Assembly: GCA_018901615.1 (NCBI GenBank)
Contig: JAHIEN010000047.1
Span: forward strand, 1-13,772
DNA: 13,772 nucleotides
Direction of reading: 5' to 3'
From: Candidatus Omnitrophota bacterium
Lineage (GTDB): Bacteria; Omnitrophota; Gorgyraeia; Gorgyraeales; Gorgyraeaceae
Shown piece by piece: positions 1 through 7,359 of this stretch. Below the pieces are notes generated by a model that had not been told where the DNA came from, made no database searches, and was given only the letters and a program-made list of their open reading frames with translations. How positions within the stretch are numbered: position 1 is the first letter of the stretch; every line of letters starts with the position of its first letter. Position numbers and translations under genes: made by a program.

Positions 1-333
1 GGGTATAAAGAGCGCGACGTGGGCCCTCAAGATATCTCGGGAGACGCTGTTGGCGGAGGGACCATGGCCGTGGCTAATGCCGAGCTTACATTTTCTATCG
101 TGCAGAACATGAAAGGCGCCTTCTTTATTGACGCTGGAAATGTGTGGTCTGCCCCTGATAGCTCACCCGAAGGCGGCACTACTAACAGAGGGGTAAAAAT
201 AGGTGTTGGCACAGGCGTTAGAATAAAAACGCCTATAGGCCCTGTAAAGCTCGACCTGGGATTCCCTGTCAATGCTGATGTCTGGCAAGAAGATAAACCA
301 AGATTCCATTTCAGCATGAGTAGGGGGTTTTAA
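1..333 (+). CDS. bamA: BamA/Omp85 outer-membrane assembly protein, C-terminal fragment
   Basis: This is the 3' end of an Omp85-family gene; the frame is open from base 1, so the start lies outside the window. BamA is the barrel core of the complex that inserts beta-barrel proteins into the outer membrane. About 110 residues are visible. They show typical last-strand features: a GPQD turn near the start, a Gly-rich stretch followed by an ELTF strand, the FFIDAGNVW motif, then VGTGVRIKTPIGPVKLDLGFP. The protein ends RFHFSMSRGF, a C-terminal beta-signal closing with Phe as expected for an outer-membrane barrel. The stop codon overlaps the next start by one base (TAATG), so it is coupled to ompH. 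The bamA-ompH-lpxD order is a classic envelope operon. A GTG at base 19 is internal, not a start. Confidence 0.92.
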   Translation, partial: GYKERDVGPQDISGDAVGGGTMAVANAELTFSIVQNMKGAFFIDAGNVWSAPDSSPEGGTTNRGVKIGVGTGVRIKTPIGPVKLDLGFPVNADVWQEDKPRFHFSMSRGF

Positions 334-845
334 TGAAGAAATTCTTATCAGTTATCTTAATAGGCATATTTCTACTTTCCATGTCGGGCGTGTCTCTTGC
401 CCAGACAGAGGGTAAGGTAGGATTCGTGGATCTCTCAAAGTCCTTTGATGAATACCAGAAGACAAAGGATTTTGATAGAGAGCTGGAGAAAAAAGGAGAC
501 GCAAAGCAGAATCAAAGAGAAAACCTGGTAAAAGAGATACGAAAAATGAGAGAAGAGATAGAGCTCATGAACGACAAGGCAAGAGAAAAAAAAGAACAAG
601 ATATAGAGGCAAAGATAAAGGTGCTTCAGGAATTTGATCAAGACGCAAAGGCAATGCTTACGAAGGAACGAGACGATATGGTCAGGGATATCCTGAAAGA
701 GATGAACGATGTTATACAGGAATATGGGGAAAACAACGGCTATTCGATCATCCTGAATGACAGGGTGCTTCTATATGGTAACGCGGCACTGGACCTTAGC
801 GGCGAGATTATAAAGATCCTGAATAACAGGTATAATAAAAAATAA
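333..845 (+). CDS. skp: OmpH/Skp-family periplasmic chaperone
   Basis: 170 residues. The N-terminus is a clear Sec signal peptide: MKK, a hydrophobic core (about residues 4-19) and a likely cleavage after SLA at residue 23. The mature protein begins with a short beta segment (KVGFVDLSKSF), as Skp/OmpH proteins do, followed by a long highly charged Lys/Glu-rich helical region (about residues 35-125) that should form the coiled-coil tentacles. It ends with a beta-like segment (GYSIILNDRVLLYG) that closes the body domain. Skp trimers hold unfolded outer-membrane proteins in the periplasm for delivery to BamA, which matches the upstream neighbour. The start overlaps the bamA stop by one base. The length is normal for the family. 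The family is clear; orthology to E. coli Skp itself is inferred from size and position. Confidence 0.88.
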   Translation: MKKFLSVILIGIFLLSMSGVSLAQTEGKVGFVDLSKSFDEYQKTKDFDRELEKKGDAKQNQRENLVKEIRKMREEIELMNDKAREKKEQDIEAKIKVLQEFDQDAKAMLTKERDDMVRDILKEMNDVIQEYGENNGYSIILNDRVLLYGNAALDLSGEIIKILNNRYNKK

Positions 846-872
846 ATATTTTTAAAAGGTCAGGTAGATATA

Positions 873-1916
873 ATGAAAAAGACATTACAAGAGATAGCGG
901 CCATGATAAACGGAGAGGTTGTAGGCGATAAGGATATTGTCGTGACCGGCGTGTGCGGCATAAAAGAAGCGCAGGAAGGGGACATCACCTTTATCGCTAA
1001 TTCAAGATATCTTTCGCTTATGAACCACACAAAGGCTTCGGCTATTATCACGTCTAAAGACGTGAAACAGGCCCCGAAACCTATTATACGGACAGACAAC
1101 CCATCTATTGCCTTCGCGAAGATGGTATCTCTTCTCGCGCCCAACGAAGTCAAGAGGCCAAAGGGGATACATCCCACCGCTGTAGTAGGGGACAAGGTAA
1201 AGGTAGGCAGAAATGTCGCGATAGGACCTCATGTTGTCATAGAAGATAATGTTGAAATAAAAGAAAACACCATACTTTACGCAGGCGCGTATGTGGGACA
1301 TCACACAAGGATAGGCAAGGACTGTCTTATTTACCCTTATGTGATAATCAGGGAACGCATAGTGATAGGCAACAGGGTCGTAATACACGGGGGGACTGTA
1401 ATAGGCAGCGATGGTTTTGGTTTTTCTACTGTGATGGGTGTTCATCGAAGGATACCGCAGATAGGCAATGTGATAATAGAAGATGATGTGGAGATAGGCG
1501 CGAATGTGACTATTGACAGGGCCCGTTTTGACAAGACCCTTATCAAGAAGGGGACTAAGATAGATAATCTAGTCCAGATCGCTCATAATGTAATAATAGG
1601 CGAACACTCGATAATAGTCGCCCAGAGCGGCATATCTGGTTCCACCACTATAGGCAAGAATGTTACGCTGGCAGGCCAATCAGGTGTCATAGGGCATATA
1701 ACTATAGGTGATAACGCTGTTGTGGCCGCTCAGGCCGGTGTAACAAAATCAATCCCGCCCAAGTCCTGTGTATCAGGATATCCTGCACAACCGCACAGGA
1801 TGGCCAAGAGGATAAATGCGTGCGTGCAGAACCTGCCAGAGTTTTACAAAAGAATAAAGGCCCTGGAAGAAGAGTTAGAGAAATTGAAAGCCTGTAAAGA
1901 AGAAAAACATAAATAA
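873..1916 (+). CDS. lpxD: UDP-3-O-acylglucosamine N-acyltransferase LpxD
   Basis: 347 residues, close to the usual 340-350. LpxD adds the second acyl chain, from acyl-ACP, to UDP-3-O-acylglucosamine in lipid A synthesis (cytoplasm). Residues 1-95 form the uridine-binding N-terminal domain (GDITFIAN near 36-43). Residues about 98-300 are hexapeptide repeats of a left-handed beta-helix (repeated I-G-x-x-V/A-x-I spacing, e.g. VGRNVAIGPHVVIEDNVEI). The signature DRARFDKT followed by DNLVQIAHNV places the catalytic His at residue 238 (E. coli His239). The C-terminus is a charged helix rich in Glu and Lys (about 325-347), as in other LpxDs. The Shine-Dalgarno is weak (an AGGT about 12 bases upstream). 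It lies 27 bases after ompH, in the same operon. Confidence 0.95.
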   Translation: MKKTLQEIAAMINGEVVGDKDIVVTGVCGIKEAQEGDITFIANSRYLSLMNHTKASAIITSKDVKQAPKPIIRTDNPSIAFAKMVSLLAPNEVKRPKGIHPTAVVGDKVKVGRNVAIGPHVVIEDNVEIKENTILYAGAYVGHHTRIGKDCLIYPYVIIRERIVIGNRVVIHGGTVIGSDGFGFSTVMGVHRRIPQIGNVIIEDDVEIGANVTIDRARFDKTLIKKGTKIDNLVQIAHNVIIGEHSIIVAQSGISGSTTIGKNVTLAGQSGVIGHITIGDNAVVAAQAGVTKSIPPKSCVSGYPAQPHRMAKRINACVQNLPEFYKRIKALEEELEKLKACKEEKHK

Positions 1917-1988
1917 AATATTAAATTCGAAATTCGGATTTCGATAGTCGGATTTCGATTTTTTAATCTGTTATTAGAAAAGGACTAC
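1917..1988 (+). repeat. AT-rich direct/inverted repeat between lpxD and lpxC
   Basis: The short gap holds two copies of TCGGATTTCGAT (1934-1945 and 1948-1959), offset by 14 bases. TCGAAAT at 1927-1933 can pair with ATTTCGA at 1938-1944 (loop TCGG) or with the second copy at 1952-1958. The second pairing is followed by six T (1959-1964), so it could act as a weak attenuator inside the envelope operon. It may instead be one copy of a dispersed intergenic repeat. The lpxC ribosome site AAAAGGA lies at its right end (1978-1984). Confidence 0.6.
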
Positions 1989-3302
1989 ATGGAACAGAGG
2001 ACAATAAAAAAATCTATCGGACTTAGCGGCATCGGGCTGCATACAGGAGTAAAGGTCAATCTTAAGTTTAAGCCTGCGCCAGCGAATACAGGCATAAATT
2101 TTATAAGGGTCGATGTGAAGGACTCGCCCATGATAAAGGCGCACATACTTCAGATACTTGAGCAGGATAAGAGCCCCAGGAGGACTTCTGTGGGCAATGG
2201 TTCTGTGGAGGTCCATACCATAGAGCATCTCATGGCGGCGCTGTGGGCCGTGGGTATTGATAATCTCCTTATAGAGATAGACGGGCCGGAATTGCCGGGC
2301 CTTGACGGAAGCGCTAAAGATTTTCTGGTGGCGCTGAAAAAGGCTGGTATCGAGAGCCAGGGCGTGAATAAGAAGGTCTATCAAGTGCGTTCCCCGATGT
2401 GGGTGGAACAGGATGGCGCGATGCTGATGGTGCTCCCGGATAATAATTTCAGGGTGTCGTATACCTTGAATTATGAACACCCGCTTCTAAAAGCCCAGTA
2501 TATATCGTTTGTCCTTGATGAGGATACGTTTGAAAAAGAAATAGCTCTTTCAAGGACATTCTGTCTGGAGAGGGAAGTAAATGGCCTGAAAAAACAGGGA
2601 CTCGGCAAAGGCGCGAATTATGACAATACAGTGGTGGTGGGAAAAGAAGGCGTGATAGACAATGATCTTAGGTTTGATGACGAATTCGCGAGACACAAAA
2701 TACTGGATCTGCTCGGGGACTTGTATTTATTGGGATACGCCATAAAGGGCCACATAATAGCTGTCCGCAGCGGGCACCCTCTCAATATAAACCTTGTAAG
2801 CAAAATAAACGCTCAGAGAGAAAAATTGCAGGCGGGCGGTATAAAGGCAGTGCATGTCGAAACAGGCTCCGGCGTGCTGGACACGAGCGACATACAGAAG
2901 ATACTCCCGCATAGATATCCGTTCCTTCTTGTCGACAGGATAATAGAACTTGAGCCGAATAAGCGGGCGGTCGGCATAAAAAATGTCACGATAAACGAGC
3001 AATTTTTTACAGGCCACTTTCCGGGCACGCCTGTTATGCCGGGCGTCCTCATAGTGGAAGCGATGGCGCAGGTTGCCGGAGTCCTGATGCTCAATAAAAA
3101 AGAGAATGTCGGAAAGATCGCTTATTTCATGAGCCTTGACAATGTCAAGTTCAGGAAGACAGTGGTACCTGGTGACCAGTTGCGGCTCGAGGTGGAGGTA
3201 GTCAAGTTGAGGGCTAAAACAAGTCAGGTGCATACTAAGGCGCTGGTGGACGGCGCGATCGTAAGCGAGGCGGACCTTATGTTTGCCCTGGTTGAAGCGT
3301 GA
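1989..3302 (+). CDS. lpxC-fabZ: Bifunctional LpxC deacetylase / FabZ dehydratase fusion
   Basis: 437 residues made of two enzymes. Residues 1 to about 290 are LpxC, the Zn-dependent UDP-3-O-acyl-GlcNAc deacetylase and committed step of lipid A synthesis. HTIEH at 76-80 gives the catalytic Glu79 and zinc ligand His80; HKILD at 236-240 gives zinc ligands His236 and Asp240; SGHPLN supplies His263 (E. coli Glu78/His79/His238/Asp242/His265). Residues about 298-437 are FabZ, the 3-hydroxyacyl-ACP dehydratase, with ILPHRYPFLLVDRI, catalytic His343 in GHFPG and Glu357 in PGVLIVEAMAQ. The fusion, known in Bacteroidota and several PVC-type lineages, joins the lipid A and fatty acid branches that compete for 3-hydroxyacyl-ACP. 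The joint (GSGVLDTSDI) is intact with no frameshift. ATG at 1989 has AAAAGGA five bases upstream. Confidence 0.96.
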   Translation: MEQRTIKKSIGLSGIGLHTGVKVNLKFKPAPANTGINFIRVDVKDSPMIKAHILQILEQDKSPRRTSVGNGSVEVHTIEHLMAALWAVGIDNLLIEIDGPELPGLDGSAKDFLVALKKAGIESQGVNKKVYQVRSPMWVEQDGAMLMVLPDNNFRVSYTLNYEHPLLKAQYISFVLDEDTFEKEIALSRTFCLEREVNGLKKQGLGKGANYDNTVVVGKEGVIDNDLRFDDEFARHKILDLLGDLYLLGYAIKGHIIAVRSGHPLNINLVSKINAQREKLQAGGIKAVHVETGSGVLDTSDIQKILPHRYPFLLVDRIIELEPNKRAVGIKNVTINEQFFTGHFPGTPVMPGVLIVEAMAQVAGVLMLNKKENVGKIAYFMSLDNVKFRKTVVPGDQLRLEVEVVKLRAKTSQVHTKALVDGAIVSEADLMFALVEA

Positions 3303-3309
3303 TTTTGCC

Positions 3310-4116
3310 ATGAAGATTCATCCTACGGCGGTTATTGATAACAAGGCGAAGCTGGCCGACAACGTCAAAGTCGGCCCTTATGCTGTTATAGGTCCTGACG
3401 TGGAGATAGGTTCTTCCACGGAAATAGGGCCTCACTCGATCATAGACGGTTATACGGTTATAGGTAAGAATTGCCGCATATTCCCGGGCGCCTGTATCGG
3501 GACAATACCACAGGACCTTAAATACAAAGGCGGGGAAAGTTATTTAAGGATAGGCAATGATAATATAATAAGGGAATTCGTCACCATTAATCCCGGGACG
3601 CACGAGGGCAGTGTTACGTCAATAGGGGACAACAATCTATTGATGGCGTATTCTCACGTGGCCCATGATTGCAGAATAGGTTCAGGCTGCGTGATAGCCA
3701 ATGTAGGGACTCTCGCGGGCCATGTGATACTGGAAGATAAAGTCGTTCTAGGCGGGCTTGCCGCCATACACCAGTTTACGCGCGTCGGCAAGCTGTCTAT
3801 TATAGGAGGTTGCTCCAAAGTAGTCCAGGATATCCCGCCGTTTTCCACGTGCGACGGCCATCCTGCCAGGGTATACGGCTTGAATCTTTTAGGGTTAAAA
3901 CGCTCGAATGTGTCCATAGAATCGCAAAGGGCGCTTAAAAAAGCGTTTAAGATAGTGTTTTATTCCGGACTTACGCTTAAAAACAGCATAGAGAACATCA
4001 AGGATTCTATAAATGGGTTTGATGAGGTCGCGTATCTTGTGGATTTTTTAAAGACTTCGAAGAGAGGTGTTTGCAGAGGTGCGGATGAGAGTCGCCCTAA
4101 TTGCGGGCAACGGTAA
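3310..4116 (+). CDS. lpxA: UDP-GlcNAc O-acyltransferase LpxA
   Basis: 268 residues. LpxA transfers a 3-hydroxyacyl chain from ACP to UDP-GlcNAc, the first lipid A step. It starts at ATG 3310 (MKIHPTAVID), the conserved N-terminus; an upstream TTG at 3283 would add nine unrelated residues inside the fabZ end. Residues 1 to about 190 are hexapeptide-repeat beta-helix. QDLKYKGG at 68-75 and HVAHDCRIG at 116-124 are family signatures, with catalytic His119 (E. coli His125). The tail is a helical domain ending VDFLKTSKRGVCR, where LpxA proteins usually stop; about 11 further residues are encoded within the overlap with lpxI. There is no clear Shine-Dalgarno and the gap from lpxC-fabZ is 7 bases, so translation is probably coupled. 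Confidence 0.95.
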   Translation: MKIHPTAVIDNKAKLADNVKVGPYAVIGPDVEIGSSTEIGPHSIIDGYTVIGKNCRIFPGACIGTIPQDLKYKGGESYLRIGNDNIIREFVTINPGTHEGSVTSIGDNNLLMAYSHVAHDCRIGSGCVIANVGTLAGHVILEDKVVLGGLAAIHQFTRVGKLSIIGGCSKVVQDIPPFSTCDGHPARVYGLNLLGLKRSNVSIESQRALKKAFKIVFYSGLTLKNSIENIKDSINGFDEVAYLVDFLKTSKRGVCRGADESRPNCGQR

Positions 4117-4885
4117 ATTCCCTATTATTTTTGCAAAGGCAGCCAGGCGTAAAGGCGTGGAGGTAGTTGCAATAGGAATAAAAGAAGAGACCTCCAGAGA
4201 CCTTGAGGTTTGTGTTGATAAGATGTACTGGCTTGGTGTGGGTGAGCTGGCAGGGCTTTTTCAGATACTCGAGTCTGAAAAATTGACAGCGGCTGTTATG
4301 GCTGGCCAGGTGAGGCACAAACTTCTGTTTGATAAAACTATCAGGCTTGACAAAAAAATGCTTGAGCTATTAAGCTCAGTCAAAGATAAAAAGACAGATT
4401 CATTGATAGGCGCGATTGCAAGCCAACTTGAACGTTCAGGCGTGAAACTATTGGACTCGACAACGTTTCTTTCAGACTACCTTCCTGAAAAAGGCCTGCT
4501 CACAAAGATACAGCTGGACGAACGTGTACAGCAAGATATAGAATTTGGCAGGGTTATTGCAAAGTCGATCGCTGGCCTGGATATAGGCCAGACCGTCGTG
4601 GTCAAAGACAAGGTCGTCCTGGCAATAGAATCCATTGAGGGCACGGACGAGGCCATTAAGAGAGGCGCGTTATATGGGAAAGACGGGGTTGTGGTTATAA
4701 AGGTCAGTAAGCCTGGCCAGGACATGAGGTTTGATGTGCCTATAATAGGGCCTGGAACAATAAAGTTATTAAAGACACTAAAGGCGGCATGTATTGCCAT
4801 AGAAGCGAAAAAGACCTTGATTATCGACAAAGAAGAGACCATAAAACTGGCGGATGAATCAGGAGTGGGAATCGTCGCTATATAA
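4085..4885 (+). CDS. lpxI: UDP-2,3-diacylglucosamine hydrolase LpxI (DUF1009)
   Basis: 266 residues from ATG 4085. LpxI cleaves UDP-2,3-diacylglucosamine to lipid X and UMP, replacing LpxH. The N-terminal domain begins MRVALIAGNGKFP, typical of the family. GQVRHKLLFD at 74-83 and DSTTFLSDYLPEKG at 124-137 follow. The C-terminal domain (about 145-266) has GTDEAIKRG and KPGQDMRFDVPIIGPGTI (209-226), with Asp217 the likely equivalent of the catalytic Asp studied in Caulobacter LpxI. GTG codons at 4067 and 4079 are in frame upstream, but AGAGGTG at 4075-4081 is a fitting ribosome site for ATG 4085 and the protein then begins at the family's usual N-terminus. It overlaps lpxA by 32 bases. No lpxB follows in this window. 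Confidence 0.93.
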   Translation: MRVALIAGNGKFPIIFAKAARRKGVEVVAIGIKEETSRDLEVCVDKMYWLGVGELAGLFQILESEKLTAAVMAGQVRHKLLFDKTIRLDKKMLELLSSVKDKKTDSLIGAIASQLERSGVKLLDSTTFLSDYLPEKGLLTKIQLDERVQQDIEFGRVIAKSIAGLDIGQTVVVKDKVVLAIESIEGTDEAIKRGALYGKDGVVVIKVSKPGQDMRFDVPIIGPGTIKLLKTLKAACIAIEAKKTLIIDKEETIKLADESGVGIVAI

Positions 4886-4888
4886 AAA

Positions 4889-5602
4889 ATGCCAAAGAAA
4901 AAACAGATTACAACCAGTTCTTTAAACACCATAGAAGCCCTTACTAAGATCTCAAAGGCGATATCAAGTGATCTTTACCTGGAAGATATACTGAAATTGA
5001 TAGTGACCGTGACCGCCGAGGTCATGAATTCAAGGATCTGCACCCTGATGCTTCTTGATGACAAAAAACAATACCTTGTTATACGCGCGACGCAGAGCAT
5101 AAGCGAGGAGTACATAAACAAGAACCCGCTGAAAAAAGGCGAGGGCATCGTCTGGAAGGCAGCTGACACTAATAAGCCAATAGTGGTGCCGGACGTGCTG
5201 AAAGAACCAGATTATAAATATAAAGACGTGGCTGAAAAAGAAGGCCTTGTGTCCTTACTGTGCGTGCCAATGGCTGTTAAAAACAGAGCGATAGGGGTCT
5301 TAAACTGTTATACCTCGAAACCGCACAAGTTTTCAAAGACAGAGATCAATGTATTGACCAGCGTGGCTAACCAGGCGGCTATTGCCATAGAAAATACAGA
5401 GCTTATAGTAAAGACGCGCGTTATACAGGAAGAACTTGAGACGCGCAAGGTGGTGGAAAAGGCTAAGGGTATCTTGATGAGGGAAGAGGGCCTTACGGAA
5501 GTAGACGCATTTAGGAGAATCCAGAAATTCAGCATGGATCGCAGAAAGCCCATGAAAGAGGTAGCAGAGGCGATCATGATGATGCATGACATGAAACAAT
5601 AA
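4889..5602 (+). CDS. GAF-ANTAR domain protein, putative RNA-binding antiterminator
   Basis: 237 residues. Residues about 29-171 form a GAF sensory domain (LEDILKLIVTVTAEVM, then GEGIVWKAADTNKPIVVPD, LLCVPMAVKNRAIGVLN and a closing helix with LTSVANQAAIAIENTEL). A connecting helix leads into an ANTAR domain at about 178-231 (LETRKVVEKAKGILM, then GLTEVDAFRRIQKFSMDRRK and VAEAIM). ANTAR domains (AmiR, NasR, EutV) bind paired hexaloop hairpins in nascent RNA and block terminator formation. There is no phospho-receiver domain, so control is probably by a ligand or partner of the GAF domain; the ligand cannot be read from sequence. It begins 3 bases after lpxI and precedes queF-glnA. ANTAR genes beside glnA are known in clostridia. 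Matching RNA hairpins lie upstream of gdhA at 8292-8349, and less perfectly at 8134-8177. No transmembrane segment is seen. Confidence 0.9.
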   Translation: MPKKKQITTSSLNTIEALTKISKAISSDLYLEDILKLIVTVTAEVMNSRICTLMLLDDKKQYLVIRATQSISEEYINKNPLKKGEGIVWKAADTNKPIVVPDVLKEPDYKYKDVAEKEGLVSLLCVPMAVKNRAIGVLNCYTSKPHKFSKTEINVLTSVANQAAIAIENTELIVKTRVIQEELETRKVVEKAKGILMREEGLTEVDAFRRIQKFSMDRRKPMKEVAEAIMMMHDMKQ

Positions 5603-5618
5603 ATCCAAAAGACAAGAT

Positions 5619-6023
5619 ATGCCTGAGAAAAAATCGTCTTATAAAGGATTACAAAAAAATATCCGCTCTTTAAAAACATCAAAGATAGACGTATGGCGTA
5701 ACCAATACGCGGACAAAGATTATGTGATTACTCTTGAGCACCCCGAGTTTACGTGCGTATGCCCTAAGACAGGGCTTCCGGATTTCGCCGGCATAACGAT
5801 TCAGTATAGACCTGATAAAATGTGCGTGGAACTGAAGTCATTTAAGATGTATCTGCTTTTTTACAGGGATGTGGGCATTTTCCACGAGCATGTGATCAAC
5901 AGGATCCTGGATGATTTTGTGGCCTCGTGCAGGCCTAGGTGGGCATATATTAAAGGCGAATTCAATACCAGAGGCGGGATTAAAACCACGGTTACCAGCG
6001 AATACAATAGGAGTCAATCATGA
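5619..6023 (+). CDS. queF: NADPH-dependent preQ0 reductase QueF (unimodular type)
   Basis: 134 residues, shorter than B. subtilis QueF (about 165) but with the whole T-fold core. QueF reduces the nitrile of preQ0 to the amine preQ1 for queuosine tRNA modification. FTCVCPKTGLPDFAG (44-58) carries the nucleophilic Cys48 that forms the thioimide and Asp55. The QueF motif ELKSFKMYLLFYR (71-83) binds NADPH, and FHEHVIN (88-94) has Glu90 and His89 of the substrate pocket. The missing length is at the N-terminus, which has only a Lys-rich lead. It lies 16 bases after the GAF-ANTAR gene and its TGA overlaps the glnA ATG (ATGA). The placement with nitrogen genes is unusual and no functional link is obvious. 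Confidence 0.93.
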   Translation: MPEKKSSYKGLQKNIRSLKTSKIDVWRNQYADKDYVITLEHPEFTCVCPKTGLPDFAGITIQYRPDKMCVELKSFKMYLLFYRDVGIFHEHVINRILDDFVASCRPRWAYIKGEFNTRGGIKTTVTSEYNRSQS

Positions 6024-7351
6024 TAGCGAAGACAAAAAAAGATATACTGGCCCTAGTCAAAAAGCGCGACATTAAATTTATAAAACTATGGTTCGCGGAT
6101 GTCCTGGGTTTCCAGAAGGGCATTGCTATTACTAAACGTGAACTCGAGAAAGCCATGAGCGAAGGCATGGGTTTTGACGGCTCGTCCATAGAGGGTTTCG
6201 CGCGCATTGAGGAAAGCGATATGGTTGCCATGCCTGATCCGTCAACATTTAAGTTGATTCCCTGGCGGACTGACAAAGACGGTCTTTCAGCGAGGATGTT
6301 CTGCGATGTGCTGAAGCCAAACGGCAAGCCATTCGAAGGGGACCCCAGGTATGTATTGAAGAAAAACCTGAAAAAGGCGAAAGAGCTGGGCTTTACTTAC
6401 TATATAGGACCTGAACTTGAATATTTTTATTTTGAGAACCCGAAAAATACTATAATCCTGGACAGAGGAGGATATTTTGACCTGACGCCGCTGGACGTGG
6501 CGCAGGACCTTAGACGTGAGACAGTGGTCATGCTTGAGAAGATGGGGGTGAAGGTGGAATACAGCCATCATGAGGTGGCTACCTCGCAGCACGAGATAGA
6601 CCTCAGGTATTGTGACGCGCTTACCATGGCGGATAATGTAATGACCTATCGCATGGTAGTTAAGGAAGTCGCCAGGCAACACGGTAAATACGCCACTTTT
6701 ATGCCTAAGCCGATCTATGGTATAAATGGCAGCGGTATGCATGTCCACCAATCGCTTTTTAAAGGCTCAAAGAACGCATTTTTCAGCAAGACTGACAAGA
6801 GCCATCTCTCAGACGTGGCCAAGTATTTTATAGCGGGTATCTTAAGATATGTCCCTGAGATAACTACGGTAACAAACCAGTGGGTCAATTCCTATAAAAG
6901 GCTTATCCCGGGTTACGAGGCTCCGGTGTATATATGCTGGGCGCAGATGAACCGCTCCGCTCTCGTGAGGGTGCCTATGTATAAGCCCGGCAAGGAAAAT
7001 GCCACCAGGATAGAGTTTCGCTCTCCTGATCCGGCGGCTAACCCGTATCTGGCTTTTTCTGTTATGTTGGCGGCAGGCCTAGAGGGCATGAAAAATAAAT
7101 ATAAGCTCCCTCGCCCGGCGGAAGATAATATCTATAGAATGACAGAGGAAGAGCGCGCAAAGGCGGGCATAAGATCCCTGCCGGAAGATCTTTATGAGGC
7201 GATCAAGCTCACTGAAAACAGCGAGCTTGTTAAAGAGGCCTTAGGAGACACTGTGTTCGAGTATTTTATACGCAACAAAAAGATGGAATGGGACGAATAC
7301 AGATCCCAGATCTCCAAGTATGAATTAGATAAATACCTACCTATTTTATAG
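6020..7351 (+). CDS. glnA: Type I-alpha glutamine synthetase
   Basis: 443 residues, the size of B. subtilis GlnA. It makes glutamine from glutamate, ammonium and ATP as a cytoplasmic dodecamer. Motifs: GFDGSSIEGFARIEESDM (51-68); metal-ligand glutamates in GPELEYFYF (130-138) and HHEVATSQHEID (183-194); ATP region KPIYGINGSGMHVHQS (230-245); NSYKRLIPGYEAP (290-302), the flap with Glu300; and EFRSPDPAANPYLA. The C-terminus has NIYRMTEEER rather than the NLYDLPPEE adenylylation site, and the 25-residue insertion of the beta type is absent. Arg62 matches the residue linked to glutamine feedback in alpha-type enzymes. Control is therefore expected by feedback or at the RNA level rather than by GlnE. 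AGGAG at 6009-6013 is a strong ribosome site, and the start overlaps the queF stop. Confidence 0.97.
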   Translation: MIAKTKKDILALVKKRDIKFIKLWFADVLGFQKGIAITKRELEKAMSEGMGFDGSSIEGFARIEESDMVAMPDPSTFKLIPWRTDKDGLSARMFCDVLKPNGKPFEGDPRYVLKKNLKKAKELGFTYYIGPELEYFYFENPKNTIILDRGGYFDLTPLDVAQDLRRETVVMLEKMGVKVEYSHHEVATSQHEIDLRYCDALTMADNVMTYRMVVKEVARQHGKYATFMPKPIYGINGSGMHVHQSLFKGSKNAFFSKTDKSHLSDVAKYFIAGILRYVPEITTVTNQWVNSYKRLIPGYEAPVYICWAQMNRSALVRVPMYKPGKENATRIEFRSPDPAANPYLAFSVMLAAGLEGMKNKYKLPRPAEDNIYRMTEEERAKAGIRSLPEDLYEAIKLTENSELVKEALGDTVFEYFIRNKKMEWDEYRSQISKYELDKYLPIL

Positions 7352-7359
7352 ATTAAGCC

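Noticed and set aside
3283..3309. TTG start for lpxA at 3283
   Set aside because: It would add nine residues unlike the family and lie in the fabZ end; ATG 3310 gives the conserved MKIHPTAV start.
4067..4084. GTG start for lpxI at 4067
   Set aside because: The possible ribosome site is too close, and the family N-terminus begins at ATG 4085.
7120..7351. Adenylylation site in GlnA
   Set aside because: The region reads NIYRMTEEER without the NLYDLPPEE signature or the beta-type insertion, so this is the alpha type.
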